A stretch of 64,000 nt of DNA from Gordonibacter urolithinfaciens. Lineage in GTDB: Bacteria; Actinomycetota; Coriobacteriia; Coriobacteriales; Eggerthellaceae. The DNA is taken from positions 1 through 64,000 of the forward strand of contig NZ_LT900217.1 in the NCBI RefSeq assembly GCF_900199375.1, given 5' to 3'. Below the pieces are notes generated by a model that worked only from the letters and a program-made list of their open reading frames with translations, was not told the origin of the DNA and searched no databases. Positions 8,498 to 16,119 of this stretch are shown piece by piece. The position numbers and the translations under genes were made by a program. Every line of letters starts with the position of its first letter. Within the stretch, counting starts at the first letter, position 1.

Positions 8498-9763
8498 ATG
8501 AGCGGTGACAATGTAGTCCTGGCACGGAACGTGGAGGGCGCGCCCGTAAGCCCCCTGCACGCGCAAACCGCGGCATTCTCCCATTACAACAACCTGTCGG
8601 CCCAGCTGCCCCTCGACCCGGAGACCGGCGAGCTGGTCGAAGGCGGCGCCCTGGAGCAGGCCGCCCAGTGCTTCGAGAACCTCGAGGCCGTGGCGGAGGG
8701 TATCGGCCACACGCTGGGCGACGTGGCGCGCCTCACCGTGTTCGTGCGCGACATCCGCGACCTGGACGCCGTGGACGAGGCGTTCCGGGCCTACTTCCCG
8801 ACCTACGTGCCCGCCCGCACGAACCTTGCCGTGGCGGCGCTGCCCCTGGATGCGCTCGTGCAGGTGGAGGCGCTCCTCACCAACGGCGAGGGCACCATCC
8901 CCGACGCGCCCCAGGCCGGCGACCTCGTGAAGTACGTGAACAACACGCACAACGCGCCCTACGACGCCCTGTCCTCGCAGACCGTGGCCTTCTCGCACTA
9001 CAACAACATCTCCGCCCAGCTGCCCCTCGACCCCGCGTCGAACCAGATCGTGGTCGGCGGCGTCGCGGAGCAGGCCGCCCAGTGCCTCAAGAACATCAAG
9101 GCCGTCCTCACGAGCGTCGACGTGCCCTTCGACGACATCGTCAAGATCACCGTCTTCCTGAAGGACCTGGCCGACATCGACGCCGTCGACGAGGTGTACA
9201 CGCGCTTCTTCCCGGATTCGGGCATCGCGCGCGCCGTGGGCTACCTGCCTGCCCGCACGGTCGTCGAGGTCGCCGACCTGCCGCTGCACGCGCTCGTGCA
9301 GATCGAGGCCGTCGTGTCGCACGGCGACGGCACGCCCCCGCAGGAGGTCGAGGCCCGTCACGGCCTGATCATCGAGGCGAACAACACCGACGCCGCCCCC
9401 GTGAGCGCGCTCTCCACGCAGTCCGTGGCCTTCTCGCACTACAACAACATCTCCGCCCAGCTGGGCGTCGACGCCGCGACGGGCGAGCTCGTCGCCGGCG
9501 GCGTGGCCGAGCAGGCCGAGCAGGCGTGCAAGAACATCCAGGCCATCATCGAGAACGTCGAGCACACGATGGCCGACGCCGTGAAGGTGAACGTGTACCT
9601 GCGCGACCTCGCGGACCTCGCCGCGGTCGAGGACGTGTGCGCCCGCTGCTTCCCCGGCACCCCCGCGTTCCGCGCCGTGGGCACCTCCGCCCTTCCGATG
9701 GACGCGCTCGTCATGATCGACGCCATCTTCGGCAACGCCGAGGGCACCCCGCCCGTGGCGTAA
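8498..9763 (+). CDS. Three tandem RidA (YjgF/YER057c) domains in one chain
   Basis: 421 residues made of three RidA units. The landmark FSHYNN[LI]SAQL begins near residues 27, 164 and 311. RidA proteins are normally about 130-residue homotrimers that hydrolyse reactive enamine/imine intermediates, so this chain could fold as a pseudo-trimer by itself. The active-site arginine region is PARTNLAVA in copy 1 and PARTVVEVA in copy 2, but PAFRAVGTS in copy 3, where the Arg and Glu positions are lost. The gene stands alone behind a palindrome-covered promoter and ahead of a hairpin terminator. The ATG at 8498 is used because homology starts just after it. What substrate it serves is unknown. Confidence 0.85.
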   Translation: MSGDNVVLARNVEGAPVSPLHAQTAAFSHYNNLSAQLPLDPETGELVEGGALEQAAQCFENLEAVAEGIGHTLGDVARLTVFVRDIRDLDAVDEAFRAYFPTYVPARTNLAVAALPLDALVQVEALLTNGEGTIPDAPQAGDLVKYVNNTHNAPYDALSSQTVAFSHYNNISAQLPLDPASNQIVVGGVAEQAAQCLKNIKAVLTSVDVPFDDIVKITVFLKDLADIDAVDEVYTRFFPDSGIARAVGYLPARTVVEVADLPLHALVQIEAVVSHGDGTPPQEVEARHGLIIEANNTDAAPVSALSTQSVAFSHYNNISAQLGVDAATGELVAGGVAEQAEQACKNIQAIIENVEHTMADAVKVNVYLRDLADLAAVEDVCARCFPGTPAFRAVGTSALPMDALVMIDAIFGNAEGTPPVA

Positions 9764-9799
9764 GCGCGAACCCCCTTTCGCCCCCTCTCTCTCCTCGGA

Positions 9800-9836
9800 A
9801 AGCCCCCGGATGCAGCAGCAGCCGGGGGCTTCTCTT
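9800..9836 (+). terminator. Terminator of the RidA triple-fusion gene
   Basis: Perfect 10-bp stem AAGCCCCCGG / CCGGGGGCTT (9800-9809 and 9822-9831) with a 12-base loop, followed by TCTCTTCC. The pyrimidine tail is poor in T, but the stem is strong and it lies 37 bases after the stop. Confidence 0.75.
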
Positions 9837-9900
9837 CCGCTGGGGCCGGATGCATCGGGCGACCTTGCCCGCGCTTCCCCGGCCGTGCGGCAGACGGCGG

Positions 9901-10752
9901 TCAGCCGGCGCGCTTCGCGGGGGGCTTGCGCTTCGGCTTGGGAGCCTTCCCGCCTTCGGTGCTGCTGCTCGCCTTCGCTTCTCCGGCATCCTCGCCGGTG
10001 CGGGCCTTCAGGCTGGCAGCGAGGGCGTCCATGAGGTTGATGACGTTCGCGGGCTGGGAGGCGGGCTTCTCGGGGGTCACCTGCTTGCCGGCTATCTTGT
10101 CCTGGATGAGGCCCATGAGCTTCTCTTGGTAGGCGTTCTTGAAGCGGGCGGGGTCGAAGGGCTCGGCCATGCTCTCCACCAGGCGCTTCGCCATGTCCAG
10201 CTCCGCCTCGCCCACGGCGGGGCGCTCGGCCGGCTTCGGGAGGTCGCGCACCTCGCTCTGGTAGTGCAGCGTCATCATGACCAGGTCGTCGCCGTAAGGG
10301 ATGAGCGCCAGCGGCGTCTCGGAGTTGCCCAGCACCGTGGTGCCGATGGCAGCCTTGCCCTCCTCGACCATGGCCAGGCGCAGGAGCTCGAGCGGCTTCT
10401 CGCCGCCGGGCTGGGCCATCACCTGGTAGGGCTTCTCGAAGTAGACGGGCGGCACCTCCTGCAGGTCCACGAACTGCACGATCTTCATGGCGCGGTCGGC
10501 GTCGGTCTTGATGGCGTCCAGCTCCTCGTCGCTCACCACCACGTACTTGCCCTTCTCGTACTGGTAGCCGCGCACGATGTCCTCCGGGCCCAGCTCCCGG
10601 TTGCAGTCGGGGCATGTCTTCACGTAGCGCACGCGCTGCATGCTCTCCTTCGCCAGCTGGTTGAAGCGCACGGCGTCGTCCTGGGTGGCGGGGTAGAGCT
10701 CCACCGGTATGTAGACGAGGCCGAAGGCGATCGCGCCTTTTCTTCCTGCCAT
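9901..10752 (-). CDS. ku: Ku protein, non-homologous end joining
   Basis: 283 residues. The N-terminal Ku core is clear: MAGRKGAIAFGLVYIPVELY, then RVRYVKTCPDCNRELGPEDI with a CxxC pair, and YQVMAQPGGEKPLELL. Bacterial Ku forms a homodimeric ring on DNA ends and recruits LigD; no ligD is within this window. The C-terminus is lysine- and proline-rich (PKPKRKPPAKRAG), like the extended tails that help DNA threading in other bacterial Ku proteins. It stands alone and diverges from the glycosyltransferase gene across 227 bases. Confidence 0.92.
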   Translation of the reverse strand: MAGRKGAIAFGLVYIPVELYPATQDDAVRFNQLAKESMQRVRYVKTCPDCNRELGPEDIVRGYQYEKGKYVVVSDEELDAIKTDADRAMKIVQFVDLQEVPPVYFEKPYQVMAQPGGEKPLELLRLAMVEEGKAAIGTTVLGNSETPLALIPYGDDLVMMTLHYQSEVRDLPKPAERPAVGEAELDMAKRLVESMAEPFDPARFKNAYQEKLMGLIQDKIAGKQVTPEKPASQPANVINLMDALAASLKARTGEDAGEAKASSSTEGGKAPKPKRKPPAKRAG

Positions 10753-10979
10753 GGAGCCTCCTGTCGGTCGGGAACCGGCCGGATCGCGGCCGGGCCTGCA
10801 TCGTAGCGCAGCGCGGCCCGGCCCGTGGCTTTTCCGGCCTTGCCGAGGGCGACCTGCTGCTGAAGCGGTGATGGCGCGTTGACGGATCGGTTGCGGTTGC
10901 CGACGGCCGCGCGGGCTGCGTTATGCTGGAGGCTCCGCACCGGCGCGGACGCGCCGGAACACGAGGAAGGAGCCGGGCA

Positions 10980-12044
10980 ATGCCCGCAGACGTCGTCTAT
11001 TGGATAGGCTTTGCCGTGGCGCTCGCGTTCATCGTGTTCGGCGCCGACGACCTGCTATGGGACGTGTTCGCCCTGTTCCGCCGCGTGGGCCGCAAGAAGG
11101 TTCCGCTTGCGCGCATCAACGAGAAGCCGCCCAAGATGCTGGCCGTGGTCATAGCCGCCTGGCACGAGGACGCCGTGATCGGCGAGGTGATAGACAACCT
11201 GGTGGCCTCGGCGCAGTACCCGCGCGATCTCTACCGCGTGTTCCTGGGCGTGTACCCCAACGACGGTGCCACCCTGGCCGTGGCCCGCGCGCTGGAGGCG
11301 CCCCATGGGGGCACCGTCGCGGTGGCGGTGAACAGCCGGCCCGGCCCCACGTCGAAGGCTGACAACATCAACCACACGTTAAGCCTCATTCGGGGGTACG
11401 AGCGCGACCACGACGTGCGCTTCGCCAGCGTGACCATCCACGACGCCGAGGACGTGGTGCATCCCAACGAGTTCAAGATGACCAGCTATCTCATCGACGA
11501 CTACGACGCGCTGCAGTTCCCCGTGTTCCCGCTCATCCGCATGCCCCGGCTGCGCCTGTTCCTCAAGACGCTCACGACGTCCACCTACGCCGACGAGTTC
11601 GCCGAGCACCACTTCCGCACCATGGTCATGCGCGACGAGCTGGGCTTCGTGCCGTCGGCCGGCACCGGCTTCGCCGTGGGGCGGCGCGTGCTGGACGCGT
11701 TCGGCGAGGGGGAGCTGCTGCCCGAGGACAGCCTGACCGAGGACTACCGGCTGTCGCTCACGCTGCGCATGCGGGGCTTCCGCGTGCACTACGTGCTGGA
11801 GCGGGTGCCGCGCGTCGACGCGCAGGGAAGGGCGGTATGGGACTACATCGCCACGCGCTCGCTGTTCCCCTCCGCGTTCCGGGCGGCCGTGCGCCAGAAG
11901 GCGCGCTGGGTGTACGGCATCACCATGCAGAGCGCGAGCCTGGGCGACGTGTTCGGCAAAAGCGCGCTCACGTTCGCCGAGCGCACGTTCCTGTACAAGG
12001 ACCTCAAGGCGAAGTTCGCGAACTTCGTGCTGCTTCCCGGCTAG
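10980..12044 (+). CDS. Family 2 glycosyltransferase, cut short at an in-frame TAG
   Basis: 354 residues. One N-terminal membrane helix (about 7-25) precedes a complete GT-A catalytic domain: TIHDAEDVVHP for the metal-binding acidic residues, LTEDYRLSLTLRMRG for the catalytic acid, and RQKARWVYG for the QxxRW motif. Relatives of this type (NrfB/phage N4 adsorption-like) continue with several C-terminal helices. Here the protein stops at TAG 12042 directly after KAKFANFVLLPG. The same frame then stays open to 13211 and encodes a diguanylate cyclase. GGAAGGAG is eight bases before the ATG. The gene is probably the remnant of a deletion. Confidence 0.75.
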   Translation: MPADVVYWIGFAVALAFIVFGADDLLWDVFALFRRVGRKKVPLARINEKPPKMLAVVIAAWHEDAVIGEVIDNLVASAQYPRDLYRVFLGVYPNDGATLAVARALEAPHGGTVAVAVNSRPGPTSKADNINHTLSLIRGYERDHDVRFASVTIHDAEDVVHPNEFKMTSYLIDDYDALQFPVFPLIRMPRLRLFLKTLTTSTYADEFAEHHFRTMVMRDELGFVPSAGTGFAVGRRVLDAFGEGELLPEDSLTEDYRLSLTLRMRGFRVHYVLERVPRVDAQGRAVWDYIATRSLFPSAFRAAVRQKARWVYGITMQSASLGDVFGKSALTFAERTFLYKDLKAKFANFVLLPG

Positions 12045-12083
12045 GCCTTCACGCCGCCTTACCTGAGCTACGCGAACGACTAC

Positions 12084-13211
12084 GTGCTCTCGACCATCGC
12101 GCAGCTGCAGCCCGACGGCGAGACGGTCGTGGCGAACGACCTGAAGATGGGCGACATCCAGAAGGCGGCCGCCGCCCCCGAGCGCTTCGAAGGCGGGCAG
12201 GTCATGATCTTCGACGAGGGGGGCACCGTCATAGGCAGCACCGACTCCTCCTACCTGGGCGGCAACCTGGCCGCCTCCGCCGACGAGGCCGAGGCGGCGG
12301 CCCGCGAGGCCCGCGAGGCGGCGCAGGGCGCGTTCGCGTCTGACGAGGAGCGCGCCAAGGCCGCGGGCAAGGCCGACGCGGCCGAGGCGTTCGCGGCGTT
12401 CCGGCGCGGTTTCGACGGCGGCCTCGCCGCACTCCGGGACCAGCCCGGATCGGCGCAGGCGGTGGAGCTGGACGGAGGAAGCTGGTACGCGTCCCTGCGG
12501 CAGGAGGAGGGCTACGGCTTCCTCGTCATGGCGCCGGCGCTCTCGGCCTGGGCCGCCACGGCCACCACGTGGCTCGTGCCGCTGCTGCTGGTGGAGCTGC
12601 TGCTGGTGTACGTGCTCATGCAGGCGTCCCGCTGGATGAAGAACCGCGAGCTCAAGGCCGCCTACGTGGAGCTCGGCCAGATGCAGCGCCGCCTGGAGAT
12701 AGCGCTTACCGCGGCGCAGAAGGACGCCGCGATCGACGACCTCACCGGCATGATGAACGTGCGCTCGTTCCGGAAGGCCGTCACGTCGCTGCTCGGCGAG
12801 ATGGGGGAGGGCGACCGCGGCATCTTCATCATGCTGGACGGCGACCGCTTCAAGGCCGTGAACGACACGTACGGCCACGACGCGGGCGACGAGGCCATCA
12901 AGCTGTCGGCGCAGATGATCGTGGGCCGCATCAGGACCGTCGACCTCGCGTCGCGGCTCCATGGCGACGAGTTCGCCATCTTCCTGTCGGGCACCGACGA
13001 CTACGAGGTGGCGCAGCGTCTGGTAAGGGACATCAACGACACCATCGCCCGAGAGGCCGAGCGGCGCGGCGTGCCGTCCATCAGCCTGTCTGCCGGCGCC
13101 GTGGCCGCCGCGCGCGGCGACGGCTACCTCGACCTGTCGAAGAAGGCGGACGCCGCCCTCTACCGCGCCAAGGAGGGGCACTCCGGAGGCTTTGCCCGCG
13201 CCGACGCGTAG
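12084..13211 (+). CDS. Diguanylate cyclase (GGDEF) lacking its N-terminal part
   Basis: 375 residues from GTG 12084; the frame is open from the TAG at 12042. The first 145 residues look like the back half of an extracytoplasmic sensor domain (GETVVANDLKMGDIQKA, MIFDEGGTVIGSTDSSYLGG). A single helix (about 150-180), a short coiled coil and a GGDEF domain with DDLTGMMNVRSF and MLDGDRFKAVNDTYGHDAGD follow. The signature itself reads RLHGDEFAIF, with His in place of the first Gly. The N-terminal helix that such sensors need to place the domain outside is missing, and no ribosome-binding site precedes the GTG. Activity is doubtful. Confidence 0.7.
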   Translation: MLSTIAQLQPDGETVVANDLKMGDIQKAAAAPERFEGGQVMIFDEGGTVIGSTDSSYLGGNLAASADEAEAAAREAREAAQGAFASDEERAKAAGKADAAEAFAAFRRGFDGGLAALRDQPGSAQAVELDGGSWYASLRQEEGYGFLVMAPALSAWAATATTWLVPLLLVELLLVYVLMQASRWMKNRELKAAYVELGQMQRRLEIALTAAQKDAAIDDLTGMMNVRSFRKAVTSLLGEMGEGDRGIFIMLDGDRFKAVNDTYGHDAGDEAIKLSAQMIVGRIRTVDLASRLHGDEFAIFLSGTDDYEVAQRLVRDINDTIAREAERRGVPSISLSAGAVAAARGDGYLDLSKKADAALYRAKEGHSGGFARADA

Positions 13212-13230
13212 GCGCGGGCGGGACGGGGCG

Positions 13231-14358
13231 TCAGGCCCGGCCGAACGTTTCGCGCAGGGCTGCGCGTATGCGCTCGGCGGCATGCCCGTCGCCGTAAGGG
13301 TCGGGTGCAGCCGCCATGCGCGCGTAGAGCGCGGCGTCGTCCAGCAGCGCGCCCAGCGAGCGGCGCACGCCCTCGTAGGTCGTGCCCGCGAGCAGGGCGC
13401 AGCCGGCCTCCACGGCCTCGGGGCGCTCGGTCACGTCGCGCAGCACGATCACCGGCACGTCCAGGGCCGGCGCCTCCTCCTGCACGCCGCCCGAGTCCGT
13501 GAGCATGAGGCTGCACCGCGCCATGAGGTTCGAGAAGCCGCCGTAGTCGAGCGGTTCCACCAGATGAACGCGGGGCGCCCCGCCCAGCTCGCGCTCTGCG
13601 ACCTCGCGCACGGCCGGGTTGCGGTGCACCGGGAACACCACCTCCACGTCGTCGCGCGCGGCCGCCTCGTCGCGCACGGCCGCGAGCATGCGCGCGAGGG
13701 GCGCCCCCAGGTTCTCGCGCCGATGGCAGGTGAGCCCGATGACGCGCCTGCCCGCGAAGTCGACCCGCCCCAGCTCCGGCGCGTGGAAGCGGTAGGCCGG
13801 GCCCACCACGGACAGCAGCGCGTCGATGACCGTGTTCCCCGTGACCCATACGTCGCGCGCCTCGGCGCCCTCGGCGACGAGGTTGGCGCGGTTGCGCTCG
13901 GTGGGGGCGTAGTGCCAGGTGGCGATCGTCGAGACGAGGCGACGGTTCATCTCCTCGGGGAAGGGCTCCCAGCGGCGGTGCGAGCGCAGCCCTGCCTCCA
14001 CGTGGCCGACGGGAACCTGGGCGTAGAAGGCGGCCAGCGCCACGGCGAACGTCGTGGTGGTGTCGCCGTGCACGAGCACGACGTCGGGCGGCGCGCCGCC
14101 CAGCACGTCCGCGGCGCCCTCCAGTATGCGGGCCGTGAGCCCCGGCAGCGCCTGGCGCTCGCGCATGGCGTCCAGGTCGTAGTCCACGCGCAGGCCGAAC
14201 AGGCGCGTCACCTGGTCGAGCATCTCGCGGTGCTGCGCGGTCGACAGCACGCGGACGTCGAACGCGGGGTCGGCGCCGAGGGCGCGCACGACCGGTGCCA
14301 TCTTCACGGCCTCGGGCCGCGTGCCGAACGCGACCAGGGCCCGAACGGGCTCCTCCAT
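13231..14358 (-). CDS. wecB: UDP-N-acetylglucosamine 2-epimerase (non-hydrolysing)
   Basis: 375 residues from ATG 14358, where the family start EPVRALVAFGTRPEAVKMAP begins; the frame is open further upstream but that part overlaps a terminator and another small gene. Motifs include VHGDTTTTFAVALAAFYAQV, HVEAGLRSHRRWEPFPEEMN and LTDSGGVQEEAPALDVPV. The enzyme interconverts UDP-GlcNAc and UDP-ManNAc for cell-surface polysaccharide. It converges with the cyclase gene. GGAAGGAC lies about eight bases before the start. Confidence 0.9.
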   Translation of the reverse strand: MEEPVRALVAFGTRPEAVKMAPVVRALGADPAFDVRVLSTAQHREMLDQVTRLFGLRVDYDLDAMRERQALPGLTARILEGAADVLGGAPPDVVLVHGDTTTTFAVALAAFYAQVPVGHVEAGLRSHRRWEPFPEEMNRRLVSTIATWHYAPTERNRANLVAEGAEARDVWVTGNTVIDALLSVVGPAYRFHAPELGRVDFAGRRVIGLTCHRRENLGAPLARMLAAVRDEAAARDDVEVVFPVHRNPAVREVAERELGGAPRVHLVEPLDYGGFSNLMARCSLMLTDSGGVQEEAPALDVPVIVLRDVTERPEAVEAGCALLAGTTYEGVRRSLGALLDDAALYARMAAAPDPYGDGHAAERIRAALRETFGRA

Positions 14359-14420
14359 GCCTGCCGTCCTTCCGTTCCGGGGGATCGCCCGAGCTCCCCG
14401 CGCCGCCCGGAGGCCGTCGG

Positions 14421-14455
14421 GAAAAAGAAGGGGCCGGCCCTTGCGGACCGGCCCC
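14421..14455 (-). terminator. Intrinsic terminator after the 24-residue peptide gene
   Basis: Read on the minus strand, stem GGGGCCGG (14448-14455) pairs with CCGGCCCC (14430-14437) and is followed by TTCTTTTTC. It lies 17 bases past the stop of the small gene at 14472-14546 and 60 bases before wecB, so it either ends a separate short transcript or attenuates wecB. Confidence 0.75.
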
Positions 14456-14471
14456 GTTCGTGCGCTGTGCG

Positions 14472-14546
14472 TTATGCAAGGCGCCGTATGAACGAGATGC
14501 AGAACGCGGCGCCTGCGAAGCACAGCAAGGAGATCGAGTATCCCAT
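14472..14546 (-). CDS. 24-residue hydrophobic microprotein
   Basis: A complete small gene: ATG 14546, 24 codons, TAA. A consensus AAGGAGG sits six bases upstream. The peptide begins MGYSISLLCFAGAAFCISF and ends with IRRLA, that is one membrane-spanning stretch with a positively charged C-terminus. A hairpin (AGAACC / GGTTCT at 14565-14586) lies just ahead of the ribosome-binding site, a TATAGT-like -10 box is near 14597, and a terminator follows. I do not recognise it. It could be a small membrane subunit or regulator, or a leader peptide for wecB. No codon run typical of amino-acid attenuation is present. Confidence 0.6.
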   Translation of the reverse strand: MGYSISLLCFAGAAFCISFIRRLA

Positions 14547-14664
14547 TGGTTCCTCCTTGCATCCAGAACCCTCCTTGTCAGGTTCTGCTAGCCGAACTAT
14601 AGCACGCACGCGGGAGTCCCGTTAAGCCTGCGATGCCCGCCGTAACCGTCCGGTTTTCAATCCG

Positions 14665-15660
14665 TTACGGACGGGCGTGCCCGCCGGGAGGCTGAGCCCG
14701 GGAAGGAGAGGACGGGAACTGCAGCGAAGGAAGCGCGTCGGGACCGCTGCGCGCAAGGAATTCCTCCTTGCCGAAACCCTCGCACGCCTCTTCCAGGAAG
14801 TCGATGAACGACGTGATGGCGCCGGTTTCCTTCGACCTCTTCCACACGGCCCCCGCGCAGATCTCCATGTTCTCGTCCGCAAGCGGCACGAACTCCACGT
14901 TGCCGTTTCCGAACACGCGCAGGTGGTCGAGGGCTATGGCCACGACGCCGGCCGTCACGAGCGTGGCCATCATGGCGCCCACGTCCTCGAACCCGGCCGG
15001 GCGTACCTCGGCGCCGGCGTTGCGCAGCTTCACGTGCATCTGCTCGAGCATGCTCTTGGAGCGGTTGAAATGCGGCACGACCACCCGCTCGCCGCGCAGG
15101 TCGGCGATGCATACCGACGCGCGCTTGGCAAGGCGGTGCCCCACGGGCACCGCCAGCATGTAGCGGTCCTCGTACAGGCGCCGATAGCAGAACTTCGCAC
15201 CCTGTATGCCGTCCTGGTAGATGGCGAGCCCCACGTCGATCTCGTTCTCGTTGAGCGCCTTCTGTATGTTGGCCAGCTCCATAGTGCGGAAATGGAAGTC
15301 GACGTCGGGGTGCTCTTTGCGGTAGCCGCGGCACACGAGCGGCAGGAACGAGCCGAACGAGCCTTCCAGGAAGCCGATGCGAATGACCGACGACACGCCG
15401 TCGGCGTACTGCGAAAGGTGCTCGAGCGCGCGCTCGTAGTCCTCGACGATGCGCTGGGCGTCCTTCTGGAACAGCCGGCCCGCCTCGGTGAGGCGCACCG
15501 AGTGGCGGTCGCGCACGAACAGGAGCGCGCCCAGCTCCTTCTCAAGGCTCGATATGTGCCCGGAGAGCACCGACTGCGAGATGAAGAAGCTCTTCGCCGT
15601 CTCGGTGAAGTTCAGGTTGGATGTGAGCAGCAGGAACTCGTAGAGCGTCTCGATGCGCAA
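14665..15660 (-). CDS. LysR-family transcriptional regulator
   Basis: 331 residues. The N-terminal winged helix is RIETLYEFLLLTSNLNFTET / AKSFFISQSVLSGHISSLEK, and the rest is a LysR effector-binding domain (SVIRIGFLEGSFGSFLP). The start is taken at TTG 15660, with GGGGGG seven bases upstream, since the upstream codons do not match the family. A TACAAT -10 box is at 15688-15693. It lies 130 bases after the ferredoxin and molybdenum-enzyme genes on the same strand and is a candidate for the protein that binds the large palindromes at 18507-18589. Its ligand is unknown. Confidence 0.85.
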   Translation of the reverse strand: MRIETLYEFLLLTSNLNFTETAKSFFISQSVLSGHISSLEKELGALLFVRDRHSVRLTEAGRLFQKDAQRIVEDYERALEHLSQYADGVSSVIRIGFLEGSFGSFLPLVCRGYRKEHPDVDFHFRTMELANIQKALNENEIDVGLAIYQDGIQGAKFCYRRLYEDRYMLAVPVGHRLAKRASVCIADLRGERVVVPHFNRSKSMLEQMHVKLRNAGAEVRPAGFEDVGAMMATLVTAGVVAIALDHLRVFGNGNVEFVPLADENMEICAGAVWKRSKETGAITSFIDFLEEACEGFGKEEFLARSGPDALPSLQFPSSPSRAQPPGGHARP

Positions 15661-15790
15661 GGCAAACCCCCCTTTGTCTACCCCATCATTGTAGCGTATC
15701 GGACGATGGCGGGCGACACGCGCCTGCGGCGGCGCGAGGGCGGCGCGCAAGGCGTGCTGCGCCAACCGCGCCGCCCTCGCGGGACGCCTC

Positions 15791-16114
15791 CTAGGTGAAC
15801 AGCGCCACCTTGCGCTTGTCCACCTTTGCGCCCAGCTCCTCGAGCGTGCCGTAGTGCAGGCAGCCCGCCTGGCAGTGCTGCACGCAGCTCGGCGCCTTGC
15901 CGGCCGCCTGGCGACGCGCGCAGCGGTCGCAGCGGTCGGTGGGCACGGGCACGAACTCGTACTGCCAGCGGCGCTCGTCCAGCTGGTCGGGGCCGATCTG
16001 GGTCAGCCTGATGCCGAACCGGTCGGGCGCCAGCCCGTGCTCCTGCTGGCAGGCTATCTCGCAGGTGTGGCATCCCGTGCAGAACTCGTAATCGACGGCC
16101 AGGTACTTGCGCAT
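15791..16114 (-). CDS. Two-cluster ferredoxin subunit of the molybdenum enzyme
   Basis: 107 residues with two cysteine groups, CTGCHTCEIAC near residue 12 and CDRC plus CVQHCQAGC further on, enough for two [4Fe-4S] clusters. It is shorter than DmsB (four clusters), so it is a reduced electron-transfer subunit for the catalytic protein encoded just upstream. Three possible starts (GTG 16123, ATG 16120, ATG 16114) cluster at the overlap with the upstream stop. ATG 16114 has GAGGAG at the best spacing (eight bases). Cytoplasmic; no Tat signal. Confidence 0.82.
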   Translation of the reverse strand: MRKYLAVDYEFCTGCHTCEIACQQEHGLAPDRFGIRLTQIGPDQLDERRWQYEFVPVPTDRCDRCARRQAAGKAPSCVQHCQAGCLHYGTLEELGAKVDKRKVALFT

Positions 16115-16119
16115 GGTCA

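Noticed and set aside
15661-15790. Extending the LysR gene to the upstream start at 15765
   Set aside because: The extra 35 residues do not match the LysR start, and a TACAAT box lies inside them; TTG 15660 has the right spacing to GGGGGG.
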